Shown here piece by piece: positions 24,056 through 33,701 of a stretch of DNA of 64,000 bases. Within the stretch, counting starts at the first letter, position 1, and each line of letters opens with the position of its first letter. Position numbers and translations under genes: made by a program. Origin of the DNA: Mycolicibacterium cosmeticum. Its GTDB lineage: Bacteria; Actinomycetota; Actinomycetes; Mycobacteriales; Mycobacteriaceae. The notes beneath the pieces are model-generated. The model made no database searches and was not told the origin of the DNA. It saw only the letters and a list, made by a program, of their open reading frames with translations. Where the stretch lies: assembly GCF_000613185.1 (NCBI RefSeq), contig NZ_CCBB010000003.1, forward strand, positions 2,232,001 to 2,296,000, given 5' to 3'.

Positions 24056-25000
24056 TCAGTGCGCCGCTTGCCGTGTGCCGATGTGCCCGAGCAGGTCACG
24101 AACCGCGCCCGCCGGCGGCGTCCGCCCGCCGACCCAGATGGCGCGAAGCTCTCTGTGCAGGTCCAGCTCCGGCGTCGGCACCTCGCGTAACCGCCCGAAC
24201 GCGAGATCGTCGGCCACCGCGAGCCGGCTCATCACGGCGGGGGCCTGACTGGCCAGCACCGCCGCCCGAACGGCCGCCGCGGAGGAAAGCTCCAGCAGGG
24301 GAGAGGCCTGCTCGGCGGGCTGGTAACCGGCCCGCCGCAGTGCGGCGATGAGGGAGTCGCGGGTACCGGAACCGGCTTCGCGGCAGATCAGCGGCGTCTG
24401 TGCCAGCTCCGCCGCACTCACCGGGCGTGACCGCCTGGCCCATTTGTGGCTGGGGGCCACCACGACCACCAGCTCGTCATGGGCCACCACCCTGGTTCGC
24501 ACACCCGACGGCACCGCCGGACTTTCGACGAAGCCCACATCGGCCGCCCCGCCGGTGACGTCGGCAATCGCGTGATCGCTGTTCGTGGCCGTCAGCGTGA
24601 CCTCCGGCGCGGGACTCCCGTTCTGTAGCGCGGCGGCGCGCAACGACACCAGCCAGCGCGGCAGCAACTGCTCGGCGATGGTCTGGCTGGCCGAAATCCT
24701 GATGCGGCTGCGGGTCTCCGCACGCAGCGACGCCAAACCGGCATCCACGTGGGTGGCGACGTCCAACAGTTGATGGGCCCACTCGGCAACCACCACCCCG
24801 GCCGGTGTCAACTGCGATCCGCGCGGTGTGCGGACCGCGAGCTTCACACCGGTCTGTGCCTCCATCGACGCCAGCCGGGCCGACACCGCCTGTTGGGTCA
24901 CCCCGATCTTGCGGGCGGCCGCGCCCAGACTGCCCGTCTCGGCCACGGCCATCAGCACCTCGAACTCGGTGAGGCCGGGCATCCGCGAACTCAAAGCCAT
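24056..25000 (-). CDS. LysR family transcriptional regulator
   Basis: A 314-residue regulator with an N-terminal winged helix-turn-helix (about residues 10-68; GSLGAAARKIGVTQQAVSAR contains the recognition helix) and a substrate-binding effector domain (about 95-300; contains SQTIAEQLLPRWL and GSGTRDSLIAALRRAGY). GAGG precedes the ATG at 25000. It reads away from a small secreted-protein gene at 25164 and towards the oxidoreductase operon. The same inverted repeat is found in both flanks, so it probably controls itself, the divergent gene and the operon behind it. The effector cannot be told. Confidence 0.92.
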   Translation of the reverse strand: MALSSRMPGLTEFEVLMAVAETGSLGAAARKIGVTQQAVSARLASMEAQTGVKLAVRTPRGSQLTPAGVVVAEWAHQLLDVATHVDAGLASLRAETRSRIRISASQTIAEQLLPRWLVSLRAAALQNGSPAPEVTLTATNSDHAIADVTGGAADVGFVESPAVPSGVRTRVVAHDELVVVVAPSHKWARRSRPVSAAELAQTPLICREAGSGTRDSLIAALRRAGYQPAEQASPLLELSSAAAVRAAVLASQAPAVMSRLAVADDLAFGRLREVPTPELDLHRELRAIWVGGRTPPAGAVRDLLGHIGTRQAAH

Positions 25001-25055
25001 GGCCTCGATGAAAGCACAGCACGACCCGTATCGGCCCGGGTGAGCGTGCCTCCGG

Positions 25056-25074
25056 TCACAAACGATGGTTGTGA
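25056..25074. promoter_or_regulatory. Putative LysR operator, copy B (lysR / small-protein intergenic region)
   Basis: TCACAAACGATGGTTGTGA is a dyad with perfect 6-bp arms TCACAA/TTGTGA around a 7-bp centre. It lies 56 bp from the lysR start and 90 bp from the divergent ATG at 25164, the standard geometry for a LysR regulator that represses itself and activates the divergent gene. A related site is copy A at 24029-24047. Confidence 0.65.
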
Positions 25075-25163
25075 ACCGACAGCAATCCAGCCACTACTGC
25101 GAGCTCCTATCACCGCGAAACATGAATGTCGTTCACACCCAACCGATACAGGAGGACGTAGAG

Positions 25164-25370
25164 ATGACCCACATGACCAAGGTGACGATGCTGAGCCTGG
25201 CACCGGTGGCCGCGGCCGTCGCGATGGCACTCGCACCCGCAGGCGGGGTGGGTGTCGATCCCCAAACGCCCTACGGCACCAACCCGGCAACCGGCACCGT
25301 GCCGACCTATCACGTCGACAACCAGGACGAGGTCGACACCTCCGGTGGATTCGTCGACCGGGCGTTCTGA
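25164..25370 (+). CDS. Small secreted protein of unknown function
   Basis: ATG at 25164 follows AGGAGG by 9 nt and gives a 68-residue protein. Residues 1-27 ([20 protein letters not shown] onward) look like a signal peptide with a probable cut near AMALA-PAGG. The mature part is about 40 residues, acidic and without cysteine, and includes VDPQTPYGTNPATGTVPTYH and a final DTSGGFVDRAF. An upstream start at 25065 would add residues with no ribosome binding site. It is divergent from lysR and shares its operator, so it may be a regulon member. I recognise no family. Confidence 0.65.
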   Translation: MTHMTKVTMLSLAPVAAAVAMALAPAGGVGVDPQTPYGTNPATGTVPTYHVDNQDEVDTSGGFVDRAF

Positions 25371-25457
25371 CCGGGCCAGGCCGGGTGCCAGGCCGTGTAT
25401 GGGCAAAACGGCGCGTTGCACATAAGGTAGTGCACAGCCGGCGCACAGGAGGTGAGG

Positions 25458-27269
25458 ATGGGACGACTGATCCGGTGGTCGATCCTGTTGGTACTCATCG
25501 CTTTTGGTTTCCTGTGGCCCGTGGTTTTCAGCGGCGGCTCCGGATCGGGCGACCCGGTCGACGACCCGGTACGGATCACCGATTACACCGCCTCCTACAC
25601 CGTCGACGCCGGTGGGCGCCTGGACGCGGTGGAAACCATCACCGGTGAGTTCCCCGAGGACCGGCACGGCATCTTCCGGTACTGGGACGTGGCCAACCCG
25701 AACAGCCCGCACGTGCGCCAGACGCCGAGGATCGACGCCATCGCGATGGACGGCCGACCGGCGCCCTACCAGATGCTGTGGGAGCGCGGTGAACGGTTCC
25801 GGGTCGCCAAGATCGGCTCCGCGGACGTCACCCTGGACGAGGGCACCCACGTCTTCGAGATCCGCTATCACATCGACGGCGTCCTGGACTCGGGAAAGGT
25901 GGGCGCGGACAAGCGGTTCGCGTCGAGCACCGGCGGTCGCCACGCCCCCACGGCCTTCTACTGGAACGTCATCGCGCCGTCCTGGAACAACGTCATCGAC
26001 CGGGTGAACATCACCGTGACGCTGCCCGCGAAGGTGGTCGGTGCGCAGTGCTCGGTCGGTTTCGGCGCAGGCCGGGGCTGCACCGATCTGGCGGTGCGCG
26101 GTGACACGGTGACGTTCCTGGCGAGCGGTCTGCAGCCGCGCACCCCGGTCACCCTGCGTGCCGGCATCGACATGCCCACCCCGGCCCGCACCGAAGTGCC
26201 GTGGCCGTTCCCGTTCGACCGGATCCTGGGGCAGTCGGTGACCCAGGTGGTGGTGCTGCTCGGGTTGTCGGTGCTGGCCGGTCTGGGTGCGGTGCTGGCC
26301 TACCGCACCACCGTGGAACCGTCGCCGGGTTTCCCGCTGCAGTACGCGCCGCCGCCCGGGTTGGGGCCCGTCCAGTGCGAGTACATCCGCACCGAGTCGA
26401 TGCCCAAGGACGGGCTGACCGCGACGCTGTTCCACCTCGCCGAGCGCAAACTCGTCGAGCTGCGGCAGGTGAACGACAAGCAGTGGAACATCCGCGGTAT
26501 CGCCGCCCCCGGCGCCTGGGCCGACGTCGACTATCCGAGCGCTGCGGTCGGCGGGGCGCTGAAGGTGATCGGCCAGGGCACCGAGTTCGAGGCCAAGAAG
26601 ACCGTGACGGCCGGTAAGAAACTCAACAAGGCCAAGACCGATCTGACCGCGGCCGTCCAGGACTGGGCGGTCAAGGACGGGCTGCTGGTCAAACGGCGCA
26701 AAGAGCTGTGGGTACGCACGGCCAACGCGGCGGCCGCCGTGCTGATGGTGTGCGGCTTCTTCCGGTGGGGATTCCCGATCACGCTGTGGGCGTTGCCCTT
26801 TGCGGCGTTCTTCCTGTTGTCGCTGGGTTCCTGGGCCGACGGGGTCGGCACCCGGCGCACCGAGGCCGGGCGGCAATTGTGGTCGCAGGCGGGCGGCTTC
26901 CACCGGATGCTGACCACCGATTCGGCCGAGAGCCGCTTCGACTTCGCCGCCCGCAAAGATCTCTACACCGCCTACGTACCCTATGCCGTGGCCGCCGGCG
27001 CCGCGGCACTGTGGGCGCAGAAGTACCAGGCGTCCACGGGAACGGTTGCCCCGCAACCGGAGTGGTACCACTCGGCATCCGACGACTCGTCCGGCTTCAC
27101 CGGTGGGTCGGGCGGGCCGAGTTTCGACAGCTTCGAATCGGCGCTGTCGTCGTCGATCGGGGCCTACACCGCATCGCAGTCGTCGTCGTCCTCGGGCAGC
27201 AGCAGTAGCAGCAGCTCCGGGGGCGGCGGGGGCGGCGGTGGCGGCGGCGGAGGAGGTGGATCATGGTGA
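25458..27269 (+). CDS. DUF2207 membrane protein with glycine-rich tail
   Basis: A 603-residue membrane protein. An N-terminal helix (LIRWSILLVLIAFGFLW) is followed by a large extracytoplasmic domain (about residues 35-250) with YTVDAGGRLDAVETITGEFP and FEIRYHIDG, typical of DUF2207. A helix near 265 leads to a cytoplasmic part, then two helices near 415-455, and a low-complexity C-terminus of serines and 14 glycines ending in SW. I chose ATG 25458 because AGGAGG is 5 nt upstream. A GTG at 25452 overlaps that site. The stop overlaps lemA by 7 bp. Such pairs are common, with unknown envelope roles. Confidence 0.87.
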   Translation: MGRLIRWSILLVLIAFGFLWPVVFSGGSGSGDPVDDPVRITDYTASYTVDAGGRLDAVETITGEFPEDRHGIFRYWDVANPNSPHVRQTPRIDAIAMDGRPAPYQMLWERGERFRVAKIGSADVTLDEGTHVFEIRYHIDGVLDSGKVGADKRFASSTGGRHAPTAFYWNVIAPSWNNVIDRVNITVTLPAKVVGAQCSVGFGAGRGCTDLAVRGDTVTFLASGLQPRTPVTLRAGIDMPTPARTEVPWPFPFDRILGQSVTQVVVLLGLSVLAGLGAVLAYRTTVEPSPGFPLQYAPPPGLGPVQCEYIRTESMPKDGLTATLFHLAERKLVELRQVNDKQWNIRGIAAPGAWADVDYPSAAVGGALKVIGQGTEFEAKKTVTAGKKLNKAKTDLTAAVQDWAVKDGLLVKRRKELWVRTANAAAAVLMVCGFFRWGFPITLWALPFAAFFLLSLGSWADGVGTRRTEAGRQLWSQAGGFHRMLTTDSAESRFDFAARKDLYTAYVPYAVAAGAAALWAQKYQASTGTVAPQPEWYHSASDDSSGFTGGSGGPSFDSFESALSSSIGAYTASQSSSSSGSSSSSSSGGGGGGGGGGGGGGSW

Positions 27270-27799
27270 GGTTCGTGCTGATTCTGGTGCTGCTCATCGC
27301 GGTGGCGGTGCTGATCGGATTCGTGGCCGGCTACAACAAGCTGCGCGGCGCGCAGGTGCGGGTGTCGGAGGCGCTGTCCGGGATCGACGTCGAGTTGACC
27401 CGGCGCGCCGCGCTGATCCCCGGCCTGGTGCACACCGTCGGGTCGTTCGCCGCCCACGAGAAGGCCATCCTGGATCGCGTCACCGATGCGCGGGCCCAAT
27501 TGACCGCCGCGACCGGCGGGGCGTCGGTGACCCAGCGCAGCGCGGCCGAACGTGTTCTCGACGACGCCGTCGGCCGGGTGCTGGCCCTCGGCCAGAGTTA
27601 TCCGCAGTTGAACTCGTCGAACAACTTCTTGGACCTGCAGCGCAACCTCGCCGACACCGAGAACAAGCTGGCCTTCGCCAGGCAGTACTACAACGACGCG
27701 GTGGCCACCCTGAACCGGCTGGTGGCCACCATGCCGTGGATGTTTGTCGCACCGCTGGCCGGGGTGACCGAGCAGGAGTTCTACCAGGCGCCGCGCTAG
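27263..27799 (+). CDS. LemA family protein
   Basis: A 178-residue protein with one N-terminal membrane helix (FVLILVLLIAVAVLIGFVAG), then the LemA coiled-coil body with YNKLRGAQVRVSEALSGIDV, RAALIPGLVHTV, the SYPQLNSSNNFLDLQRNLAD core and FARQYYNDAVATLN. LemA proteins form anti-parallel helical bundles on the outer face of the membrane. The role is unsettled. The ATG lies inside the end of the DUF2207 gene, whose glycine codons AGGAGGTGG also act as its ribosome binding site. Confidence 0.93.
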   Translation: MVRFVLILVLLIAVAVLIGFVAGYNKLRGAQVRVSEALSGIDVELTRRAALIPGLVHTVGSFAAHEKAILDRVTDARAQLTAATGGASVTQRSAAERVLDDAVGRVLALGQSYPQLNSSNNFLDLQRNLADTENKLAFARQYYNDAVATLNRLVATMPWMFVAPLAGVTEQEFYQAPR

Positions 27800-27806
27800 C
27801 GGGCCC

Positions 27807-27812
27807 TAGACT
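27807..27812 (+). promoter_or_regulatory. -10 box of a predicted leaderless fmt transcript
   Basis: TAGACT matches TANNNT and is separated from the fmt GTG by 6 nt, so the first transcribed base should be at or next to the start codon. No Shine-Dalgarno sequence lies between. This arrangement is common in mycobacteria. The box sits in the 19-bp gap after lemA. Confidence 0.45.
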
Positions 27813-27818
27813 GTCTCG

Positions 27819-28745
27819 GTGCGTCTCGTCTTTGCCGGTACCCCCGAACCCGCGCTGCCCTCGTTGCGCAAGCTCATCGAGTCACCCCGTCACGAGGTGG
27901 TCGCGGTGCTGACCCGTCCCGACGCGGCGGTCGGCCGGCGCGGCACCCCGGTGCCGTCACCGGTGGCCCAATTGGCCGCCGAGCACGGCATCCCGGTGCT
28001 GCGGCCGGCCAAACCCAACAGTGCCGAATTCGTCTCGGAGCTCACCGGATTCGCGCCGGAGGCGTGCGCCGTGGTGGCCTACGGCGCACTGCTGCGCGAC
28101 GAGTTGCTCGCGGTACCCACGCACGGCTGGATCAACCTGCACTTCTCCCTGCTGCCGGCCTGGCGCGGTGCGGCACCGGTGCAGGCCGCGATCGCCGCGG
28201 GCGACACCGTGACCGGCGCCACCACGTTCCAGATCGAACCGGCCCTGGATTCGGGACCGGTGTACGGGGTGGTGACCGAGACCATCCGCCCCACCGACAC
28301 GGCGGGGGATCTGCTTGACCGCCTTGCCGTCTCGGGTGCGGGGCTGCTGGCGGCCACCATGGACGGTATCGCCGACGGGACACTGGTGCCGGTGCCGCAG
28401 CCCGCCGACGGGGTCACCATCGCACCCAAGATCACCGTCGAGGACGCCCGGGTGCGCTGGGAGTCGCCGGCCCAGGCGGTCGAGCGCCGGATCCGGGCCG
28501 TCACCCCGAACCCGGGGGCCTGGACCACCGTCGGCGACACCCGGCTCAAGGTCGGCCCGGTGACCGTGGACGAGGACAAACGGCTGGAGCCCGGTTGCAT
28601 CGAGGTGGGGCGCCGCGACGTGTGGATCGGCAGCGCCTCACATGCCTTGCGGCTGGGCTGGATTCAGCCGCCGGGCAAGAAACCGATGGCCGCGTCCGAC
28701 TGGGCGCGGGGCGCGCGGCTGGACGAGGAGGTGCGGGCACAGTGA
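27819..28745 (+). CDS. fmt: Methionyl-tRNA formyltransferase
   Basis: Fmt formylates initiator Met-tRNA with 10-formyl-tetrahydrofolate. The 308-residue protein has the family N-terminus [19 protein letters not shown], the folate/catalytic segment [17 protein letters not shown], and [15 protein letters not shown] containing the catalytic aspartate, followed by the C-terminal OB-type tRNA-binding domain. GTG at 27819 aligns with the family start and lies 6 nt after a TAGACT box. The stop overlaps rsmB as GTGA. Confidence 0.96.
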   Translation: MRLVFAGTPEPALPSLRKLIESPRHEVVAVLTRPDAAVGRRGTPVPSPVAQLAAEHGIPVLRPAKPNSAEFVSELTGFAPEACAVVAYGALLRDELLAVPTHGWINLHFSLLPAWRGAAPVQAAIAAGDTVTGATTFQIEPALDSGPVYGVVTETIRPTDTAGDLLDRLAVSGAGLLAATMDGIADGTLVPVPQPADGVTIAPKITVEDARVRWESPAQAVERRIRAVTPNPGAWTTVGDTRLKVGPVTVDEDKRLEPGCIEVGRRDVWIGSASHALRLGWIQPPGKKPMAASDWARGARLDEEVRAQ

Positions 28746-30121
28746 GCCGCCACCACAATCCCCGCCAGCAGAAGGCGCCCCGGCGCAAGCCGCTGGACCC
28801 GGCCCGGCGGGCCGCCTTCGATGTGCTGCGCGCGGTCAGTGAGCGCGACGCGTACGCCAACCTGGCTCTGCCCGCCCTGCTACGCGAACGCGGCATCACC
28901 GGACGCGATGCGGCCTTCGCCACCGAGCTCGCCTACGGCACCTGCCGGACCCGCGGGCTGCTGGATGCCGTGATTGTCGCCGCGGCCGGCCGGCCGCTGG
29001 ACCGGATCGACCCGGTGCTGCTGGACCTGCTGCGGCTGGGCACCTACCAACTGCTGCGCACCAGGGTGGATCCGCATGCGGCCCTGGACACCACCGTCGA
29101 CCAGGCCGGCATCGAATTCGACACGGCCCGAGCGGGTTTCGTCAACGGGGTGCTGCGCACCATCTCCGAACGCGACGAAGCGTCCTGGGTGGCCGAGCTG
29201 GCCCCCGACGACCCGGTCGGCAGGGCCGCGTTCGTGCACGCCCACCCGCGGTGGGTGGCCCAGGCGTTCGTCGACGCCCTGGGCGCCGATGCCGGGGAAC
29301 TGGACGAGCTGCTGGCCAGCGACGATGCCCGCCCCGTCGTGCACCTGGCGGCCCGGCCCGGCGTGCTGACCGCCGCGGAATTGGCGGAGCAGGTGGACGG
29401 CACCGTCGGCCGGTATTCGCCCTACGCGGTGTACCTGACCGGCGGCGACCCCGGCGAGCTGGCCGCGCTGCGCGAGGGCGCGGCCCAGGTCCAGGACGAG
29501 GGATCGCAGTTGGTGGCCCGGGCGCTCACGCTGGCCCCGGTCGACGGTGCCGACGGCGGCAACTGGCTGGACCTGTGTTCGGGCCCGGGTGGCAAGACCG
29601 CGCTGATCGCCGCGCTGGCGGGCGGCACGGGCGCCCGGGTCACCGCGGTCGAGCCCGCGCCACACCGTGCCGAGCTGGTGGAGCAGAACACCGCCGGGTT
29701 GGGGGTGCCGGTGTTGCGGGTGGACGGCCGCGAACCCGGCCTGGAGCCGGGCAGTTTCGACCGGGTGCTGGTCGACGCGCCGTGCACCGGCCTCGGCGCG
29801 CTGCGGCGCCGTCCCGAAGCCCGGTGGCGGCGCCAGCCCGGGGACGTGCCGGCGCTGGGCAAGCTGCAGCGCGAACTGCTGGCGTCGGCGATCAGGCTGA
29901 CCCGGCCGGGGGGAGTGGTGCTGTACGCGACGTGCTCGCCGCACCTGGCCGAGACGGTGGGCGTGGTGGCCGACGCGCTGCGCCGGCAGCCCGTGCAGGC
30001 GCTGGACACGCGGCCGCTGTTCGAGGGCGTCGACCGATTGGGCGACGGGCCGTACGTGCAGTTGTGGCCGCACCGGCACGGCACCGATGCGATGTTCGCC
30101 GCCGCACTGCAAGTACGCTGA
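28742..30121 (+). CDS. rsmB: 16S rRNA cytosine-967 C5-methyltransferase (RsmB/Fmu)
   Basis: RsmB methylates C967 of 16S rRNA with SAM. The 459-residue protein has an N-terminal NusB-like RNA-binding domain (about residues 20-150; [20 protein letters not shown]) and a Rossmann methyltransferase domain with SAM motif [19 protein letters not shown], the general catalytic segment [18 protein letters not shown] and the nucleophile region [14 protein letters not shown] at 28742 overlaps the fmt stop. The fmt-rsmB pairing is conserved in many bacteria. Confidence 0.95.
   Translation: MSRHHNPRQQKAPRRKPLDPARRAAFDVLRAVSERDAYANLALPALLRERGITGRDAAFATELAYGTCRTRGLLDAVIVAAAGRPLDRIDPVLLDLLRLGTYQLLRTRVDPHAALDTTVDQAGIEFDTARAGFVNGVLRTISERDEASWVAELAPDDPVGRAAFVHAHPRWVAQAFVDALGADAGELDELLASDDARPVVHLAARPGVLTAAELAEQVDGTVGRYSPYAVYLTGGDPGELAALREGAAQVQDEGSQLVARALTLAPVDGADGGNWLDLCSGPGGKTALIAALAGGTGARVTAVEPAPHRAELVEQNTAGLGVPVLRVDGREPGLEPGSFDRVLVDAPCTGLGALRRRPEARWRRQPGDVPALGKLQRELLASAIRLTRPGGVVLYATCSPHLAETVGVVADALRRQPVQALDTRPLFEGVDRLGDGPYVQLWPHRHGTDAMFAAALQVR
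30114..30119 (+). promoter_or_regulatory. Candidate -10 box for rpe
   Basis: TACGCT fits TANNNT and ends 8 nt before the rpe ATG. No ribosome binding site is present in between, so a leaderless or near-leaderless transcript is plausible. The box lies in the last codons of rsmB. Confidence 0.35.
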
Positions 30122-30127
30122 CGACCC

Positions 30128-30835
30128 ATGGCAGGTCAGTCTCCCGTCGATTCGCTCGTCCCGGCCCCGCTCATCGCCCCGTCCATTCTCTCCGCCGATT
30201 TCGCCAGGCTCGCCGACGAGGTCGCCGCGGTGCAGGGCGCGGACTGGTTGCATGTCGACGTGATGGACAACCATTTCGTGCCGAACCTGACGCTGGGCCT
30301 GCCGGTGGTGGAAAGCCTGCTCAAGGTCACCGACATCCCGATGGACTGCCATCTGATGATCGAGGACCCGGCGCGCTGGGCCCCGCCGTACGCCGAGGCG
30401 GGGGCCTACAACGTCACCTTCCACGCCGAGGCCACCGAGGACCCGATCGCGGTGGCCCGTGATATCCGGGCCGCGGGCGCCAAGGCCGGGCTGAGCGTGA
30501 AGCCGGGCACCCCGATCGACCCGTACCTGGAGATCCTGCGGGAGTTCGACACCCTGCTGGTGATGTCGGTGGAGCCGGGGTTTGGTGGGCAGAGCTTCAT
30601 CCCGGAGGTGCTGGCCAAGGTCGGCATCGTCCGCCGGCTGGTGGACGCCGGAGAACTGCGGGTCGTGGTGGAGATCGACGGCGGCATCAATGCCGACACC
30701 ATCGAGGCCGCGGCGGAAGCCGGCGTCGACTGTTTCGTGGCCGGTTCGGCCGTCTACAACGCCGACGATCCCGCGGAGGCGGTGCGGCGGTTGCGTGCCC
30801 AGGCGGCAGCGGCATCGGCCCATCTGACCCGATGA
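30128..30835 (+). CDS. rpe: Ribulose-phosphate 3-epimerase
   Basis: Rpe interconverts ribulose 5-phosphate and xylulose 5-phosphate in the pentose phosphate pathway. The 235-residue TIM barrel has [12 protein letters not shown], the metal and catalytic segment [16 protein letters not shown], the [10 protein letters not shown] motif, [12 protein letters not shown] and the C-terminal EIDGGIN. Catalytic Asp and metal ligands are all present. It supplies the pentose branch that feeds ribulose 5-phosphate to the riboflavin genes downstream. The stop overlaps ribD as ATGA. Confidence 0.97.
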   Translation: MAGQSPVDSLVPAPLIAPSILSADFARLADEVAAVQGADWLHVDVMDNHFVPNLTLGLPVVESLLKVTDIPMDCHLMIEDPARWAPPYAEAGAYNVTFHAEATEDPIAVARDIRAAGAKAGLSVKPGTPIDPYLEILREFDTLLVMSVEPGFGGQSFIPEVLAKVGIVRRLVDAGELRVVVEIDGGINADTIEAAAEAGVDCFVAGSAVYNADDPAEAVRRLRAQAAAASAHLTR

Positions 30836-31839
30836 CGTTCACGGCCGCCATGCGGCAGGCCATCGACGCGTCCGAGCGGGTGAAGGGCACGACGTACCCG
30901 AATCCGCCTGTGGGCGCGGTCATCCTGGACGCCTTCGGCCAGGTCGTCGGGGTGGGCGGCACCGAGCCGCCGGGCGGTGCGCATGCCGAGGTGGTGGCGC
31001 TGCGCCAGGCGGGGCAGCGGGCCCGCGGCGGCACCGCGGTGGTCACCCTGGAACCGTGCAACCACCACGGCCGCACCCCGCCCTGCGTGGACGGGCTGCT
31101 GGCCGCCGGTGTCACCCGGGTGGTGTACGCGGTCGGCGATCCCAATCCGGCGGCCGCCGGCGGCGCGCGGCGACTCGCCGATGCCGGCGTCGAGGTGGTG
31201 GCCGGCATCGCTGCGACGGAGGTCACATCCGGCCCGTTACGTGAGTGGTTGTACAAACAGCGCACCGGGTTGCCGTATGTCACATGGAAGTTCGCCACGA
31301 GCGTGGACGGCCGCAGTGCGGCGGCCGACGGCAGCAGCCAGTGGATCACCAGCGAGGCGGCCCGCCGTGACGTGCACCGGTTCCGTGCGGCCGTCGATGC
31401 CATCGTGGTGGGAACCGGCACGGTGTACATCGACGATCCCACGCTCACCGCGCGGCTGCCCGACGGCACGCTGGCCGCCAACCAGCCGCTGCGCGTGGTG
31501 GTCGGCGAACGGGAGATCCCGTCGGAAGCCAATGTGCTCAACGATGATTCGAACACCATGGTGATCCGCACCCGTGATCCGCGCGAGGTGATGCGGGCGC
31601 TTTCGGACCGGACGGCGGTGCTGGTGGAGGGCGGCCCGACGCTGGCCGGGGCGTTCCTGCGGGCCGGGGTGATCAACCGGATCCTGGCCTACGTGGCGCC
31701 GATTCTGCTGGGTGGCCCCATCACGGCCGTCGACGATGTCGGCGTGCTCAGCATCGCGGGCGCGCAACGCTGGCGGTTCGACGGTATCGACACCATCGGC
31801 CCGGATGTGCGGCTGAGCCTGGTGCCCAACGGTTCCTGA
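30832..31839 (+). CDS. ribD: Bifunctional riboflavin deaminase/reductase RibD
   Basis: RibD performs the deamination and side-chain reduction steps of riboflavin synthesis. The N-terminal cytidine-deaminase-like domain has the zinc site His51-Ala-Glu53 and [11 protein letters not shown] with Cys76 and Cys85. The C-terminal reductase (from about residue 145) has [20 protein letters not shown] and [13 protein letters not shown]. Length is 335 residues. It overlaps rpe by 4 bp, so it is probably expressed from the rpe promoter. Confidence 0.96.
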   Translation: MTFTAAMRQAIDASERVKGTTYPNPPVGAVILDAFGQVVGVGGTEPPGGAHAEVVALRQAGQRARGGTAVVTLEPCNHHGRTPPCVDGLLAAGVTRVVYAVGDPNPAAAGGARRLADAGVEVVAGIAATEVTSGPLREWLYKQRTGLPYVTWKFATSVDGRSAAADGSSQWITSEAARRDVHRFRAAVDAIVVGTGTVYIDDPTLTARLPDGTLAANQPLRVVVGEREIPSEANVLNDDSNTMVIRTRDPREVMRALSDRTAVLVEGGPTLAGAFLRAGVINRILAYVAPILLGGPITAVDDVGVLSIAGAQRWRFDGIDTIGPDVRLSLVPNGS

Positions 31840-31908
31840 CACCCGGCGTGCGACGCCGCGGCACCTGGAGCTCCCCACCATTTTCCTGCACGCCGGTACA
31901 ATTCAAGC

Positions 31909-31918
31909 AAAGCGCTTT
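31909..31918. repeat. 10-bp palindrome AAAGCGCTTT before a small gene
   Basis: AAAGCGCTTT is a perfect palindrome 49 bp before the ATG at 31968, in an AT-richer stretch (CAATTCAAGCAAAGCGCTTTCG). It could be an operator or chance. No second copy was noticed nearby. Confidence 0.3.
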
Positions 31919-31967
31919 CGCAGACGAGTTGCGCAGTCAACGACGGTACCGACGAACGGATAAGCGC

Positions 31968-32117
31968 ATGACTCTGTTACACGACTGGCTCGGGATCTCC
32001 CCGCTGACCTCGCAGACCGTCAAGTCCCTGGTGTGGGGTGTGTTGCGGGGTGGTGAACCGGCGGAGCCGCCGCGCCGCAAGCCCAAGGCCATGCGGCGCG
32101 GCGTCGAACGCTGCTAG
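31968..32117 (+). CDS. Small basic protein of unknown function
   Basis: ATG at 31968 gives 49 residues with a hydrophobic first half (MTLLHDWLGISPLTSQTVKS) and a basic C-terminus (RRKPKAMRRGVERC). The open frame extends upstream to 31848, but those residues look random. No good Shine-Dalgarno sequence is seen. Its TAG directly abuts the TAG of the convergent MFS gene (TAGCTA), so the two genes end back to back with no space. That tidy boundary argues mildly for a real gene. No family recognised. Confidence 0.5.
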   Translation: MTLLHDWLGISPLTSQTVKSLVWGVLRGGEPAEPPRRKPKAMRRGVERC

Positions 32118-33701
32118 CTACTTCGCGTGCCGCGGCGCATTCGCCACGGGTTCGGTTGCGGTCACGTCGATTTCATCGGCGTGCTCGTTGCGCCCGCTGA
32201 CGAACAAGGCGCACAGGGCGCCCACCACGCACACGATCGCGGTGATCAGGAAGATGCTGGCGTACTGCATGGTGTAGGCCTGCCTGGTGGCCTCGGCCAG
32301 CCGGGCGCCCTGGGCGATCAGGATCCCGCCGGGGGTATCGGCTTTCGGTGCAGGCAGCGCTGCCAGCCGCTCCTGCAGGAACTGGTTGAACTTGTACAGG
32401 CCCCACGCGCTGAGCGCGGCGATACCGATCAGCATCCCGATCATCCGGGCGACCACCACCGCGGCCGAGGCGATGCCGTGTTCGGCCGCCGGGACCACGC
32501 GCAAGGTGGCCGAGGTCAGCGGGCCGATCACCAGGCCCAGCCCGATACCGGCCAGGGCTAGGTCGGTGCCGAAGGTCGGCAGCGCGACCACACCCAGATC
32601 GTGGTGAGCCGAAAGCACATTGGTGTCCCAGTGCGACACCAGCCAATAGGCGAACGCCGCGATCAGCAGACCCACCAGACCCACGATCCGGTCCCCGATG
32701 CGGGTGGCCACCCAGCCACCGACGAGCGCACCGATGGGCAGGGCGCCCAGGAACCACAGCAGCAGGAACACCGCTTCGTTCTGGCTCTTGCCCAGCACGC
32801 CCTGGCCGAACAGTTCGACGTTGACCAGCGTGACCATCAGGGCGGCACCGGCGCACAACGAGGCACCCAGCGCGGCCAGGAACGGTCGGAAGTGCACCCC
32901 GGCGGGCTCGATCAACCGGGTCTTGGCGAACTTCTCCCACACGAAGAAGCCGACGGCCACCACCAATGCCGCGATCAGCACCGGCGGGCCGTAGCTGGGC
33001 AACACCTGCTTGCCGTCCGGTGACTGGTTGTACATGCCCACCACGGCGAGCCCGAGTGCGACGGCCAGCAGCACCCCGCCGACCACGTCGACCTTCTCGG
33101 GCTCCTTGCTGCGATCGCGCGCCGGCAGGCTGACCTGAATCAGCACCATCGCCACGAGCACCAGCGGCACGTTGATCCAGAACACGTCGCGCCAGGTGCT
33201 GAGCGCCCACACCACGGCCAGGCCGTAGAGCGGACCCAGCACGCTGCCCAGCTCCTGGGCGGCGCCGATGCCGCCCAGCACGGTGGCGCGGTTGCGCGTC
33301 GACCAGAGATCGGCGGCCAGCGCGAGGGTGACGGGCAGCAGCGCGCCACTGGCGGTGCCCTGGATGATACGGCCGACGACCAGCATGGTCAGGTCGGTGG
33401 ACAGGGCGGTGACCACCGAACCCACCGCGAAGCCCAGCAGGCTGGCCTGCAGCAGCAGCTTGCGGCCGAAGCGGTCCGAGGCCCGGCCCAGCAGCGGCAT
33501 GGCCGCGATATAGCCCAGCAGGTACCCGGTGATGATCGGGGTGACCTGCTGGATCTGGTTGAGCGGGATCCCGATACCGGCCGGCGGGGCCGCCATGATG
33601 TCGCGGATCACCGCGATGACGACGTAGGTGTCCAGCGCGCCGAGCAGCACGGCAAGGCCACCCGCGCCGATGGCGAGACCGCGGTTGGTGCGGGCCGGCA
33701 T
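32118..33701 (-). CDS. MFS exporter of the P55 (Rv1410c) type, partner of LprG
   Basis: A 527-residue major facilitator with 14 predicted membrane helices. MFS signatures are [13 protein letters not shown] (motif A) and [17 protein letters not shown] (motif B/C region). In M. tuberculosis the lprG-Rv1410c operon exports triacylglycerides and related lipids to the outer membrane and affects drug tolerance. Here the same two-gene order is kept, with ATGA overlap between lprG and this gene. The assignment rests on that synteny plus family features. Confidence 0.92.
   Translation of the reverse strand: MPARTNRGLAIGAGGLAVLLGALDTYVVIAVIRDIMAAPPAGIGIPLNQIQQVTPIITGYLLGYIAAMPLLGRASDRFGRKLLLQASLLGFAVGSVVTALSTDLTMLVVGRIIQGTASGALLPVTLALAADLWSTRNRATVLGGIGAAQELGSVLGPLYGLAVVWALSTWRDVFWINVPLVLVAMVLIQVSLPARDRSKEPEKVDVVGGVLLAVALGLAVVGMYNQSPDGKQVLPSYGPPVLIAALVVAVGFFVWEKFAKTRLIEPAGVHFRPFLAALGASLCAGAALMVTLVNVELFGQGVLGKSQNEAVFLLLWFLGALPIGALVGGWVATRIGDRIVGLVGLLIAAFAYWLVSHWDTNVLSAHHDLGVVALPTFGTDLALAGIGLGLVIGPLTSATLRVVPAAEHGIASAAVVVARMIGMLIGIAALSAWGLYKFNQFLQERLAALPAPKADTPGGILIAQGARLAEATRQAYTMQYASIFLITAIVCVVGALCALFVSGRNEHADEIDVTATEPVANAPRHAK

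Noticed and set aside
27180..27260. Possible frameshift or assembly slippage in the glycine/serine codon run
   Set aside because: The frame stays open, the Gly-rich ending in SW is common for DUF2207-type proteins, and lemA starts normally.
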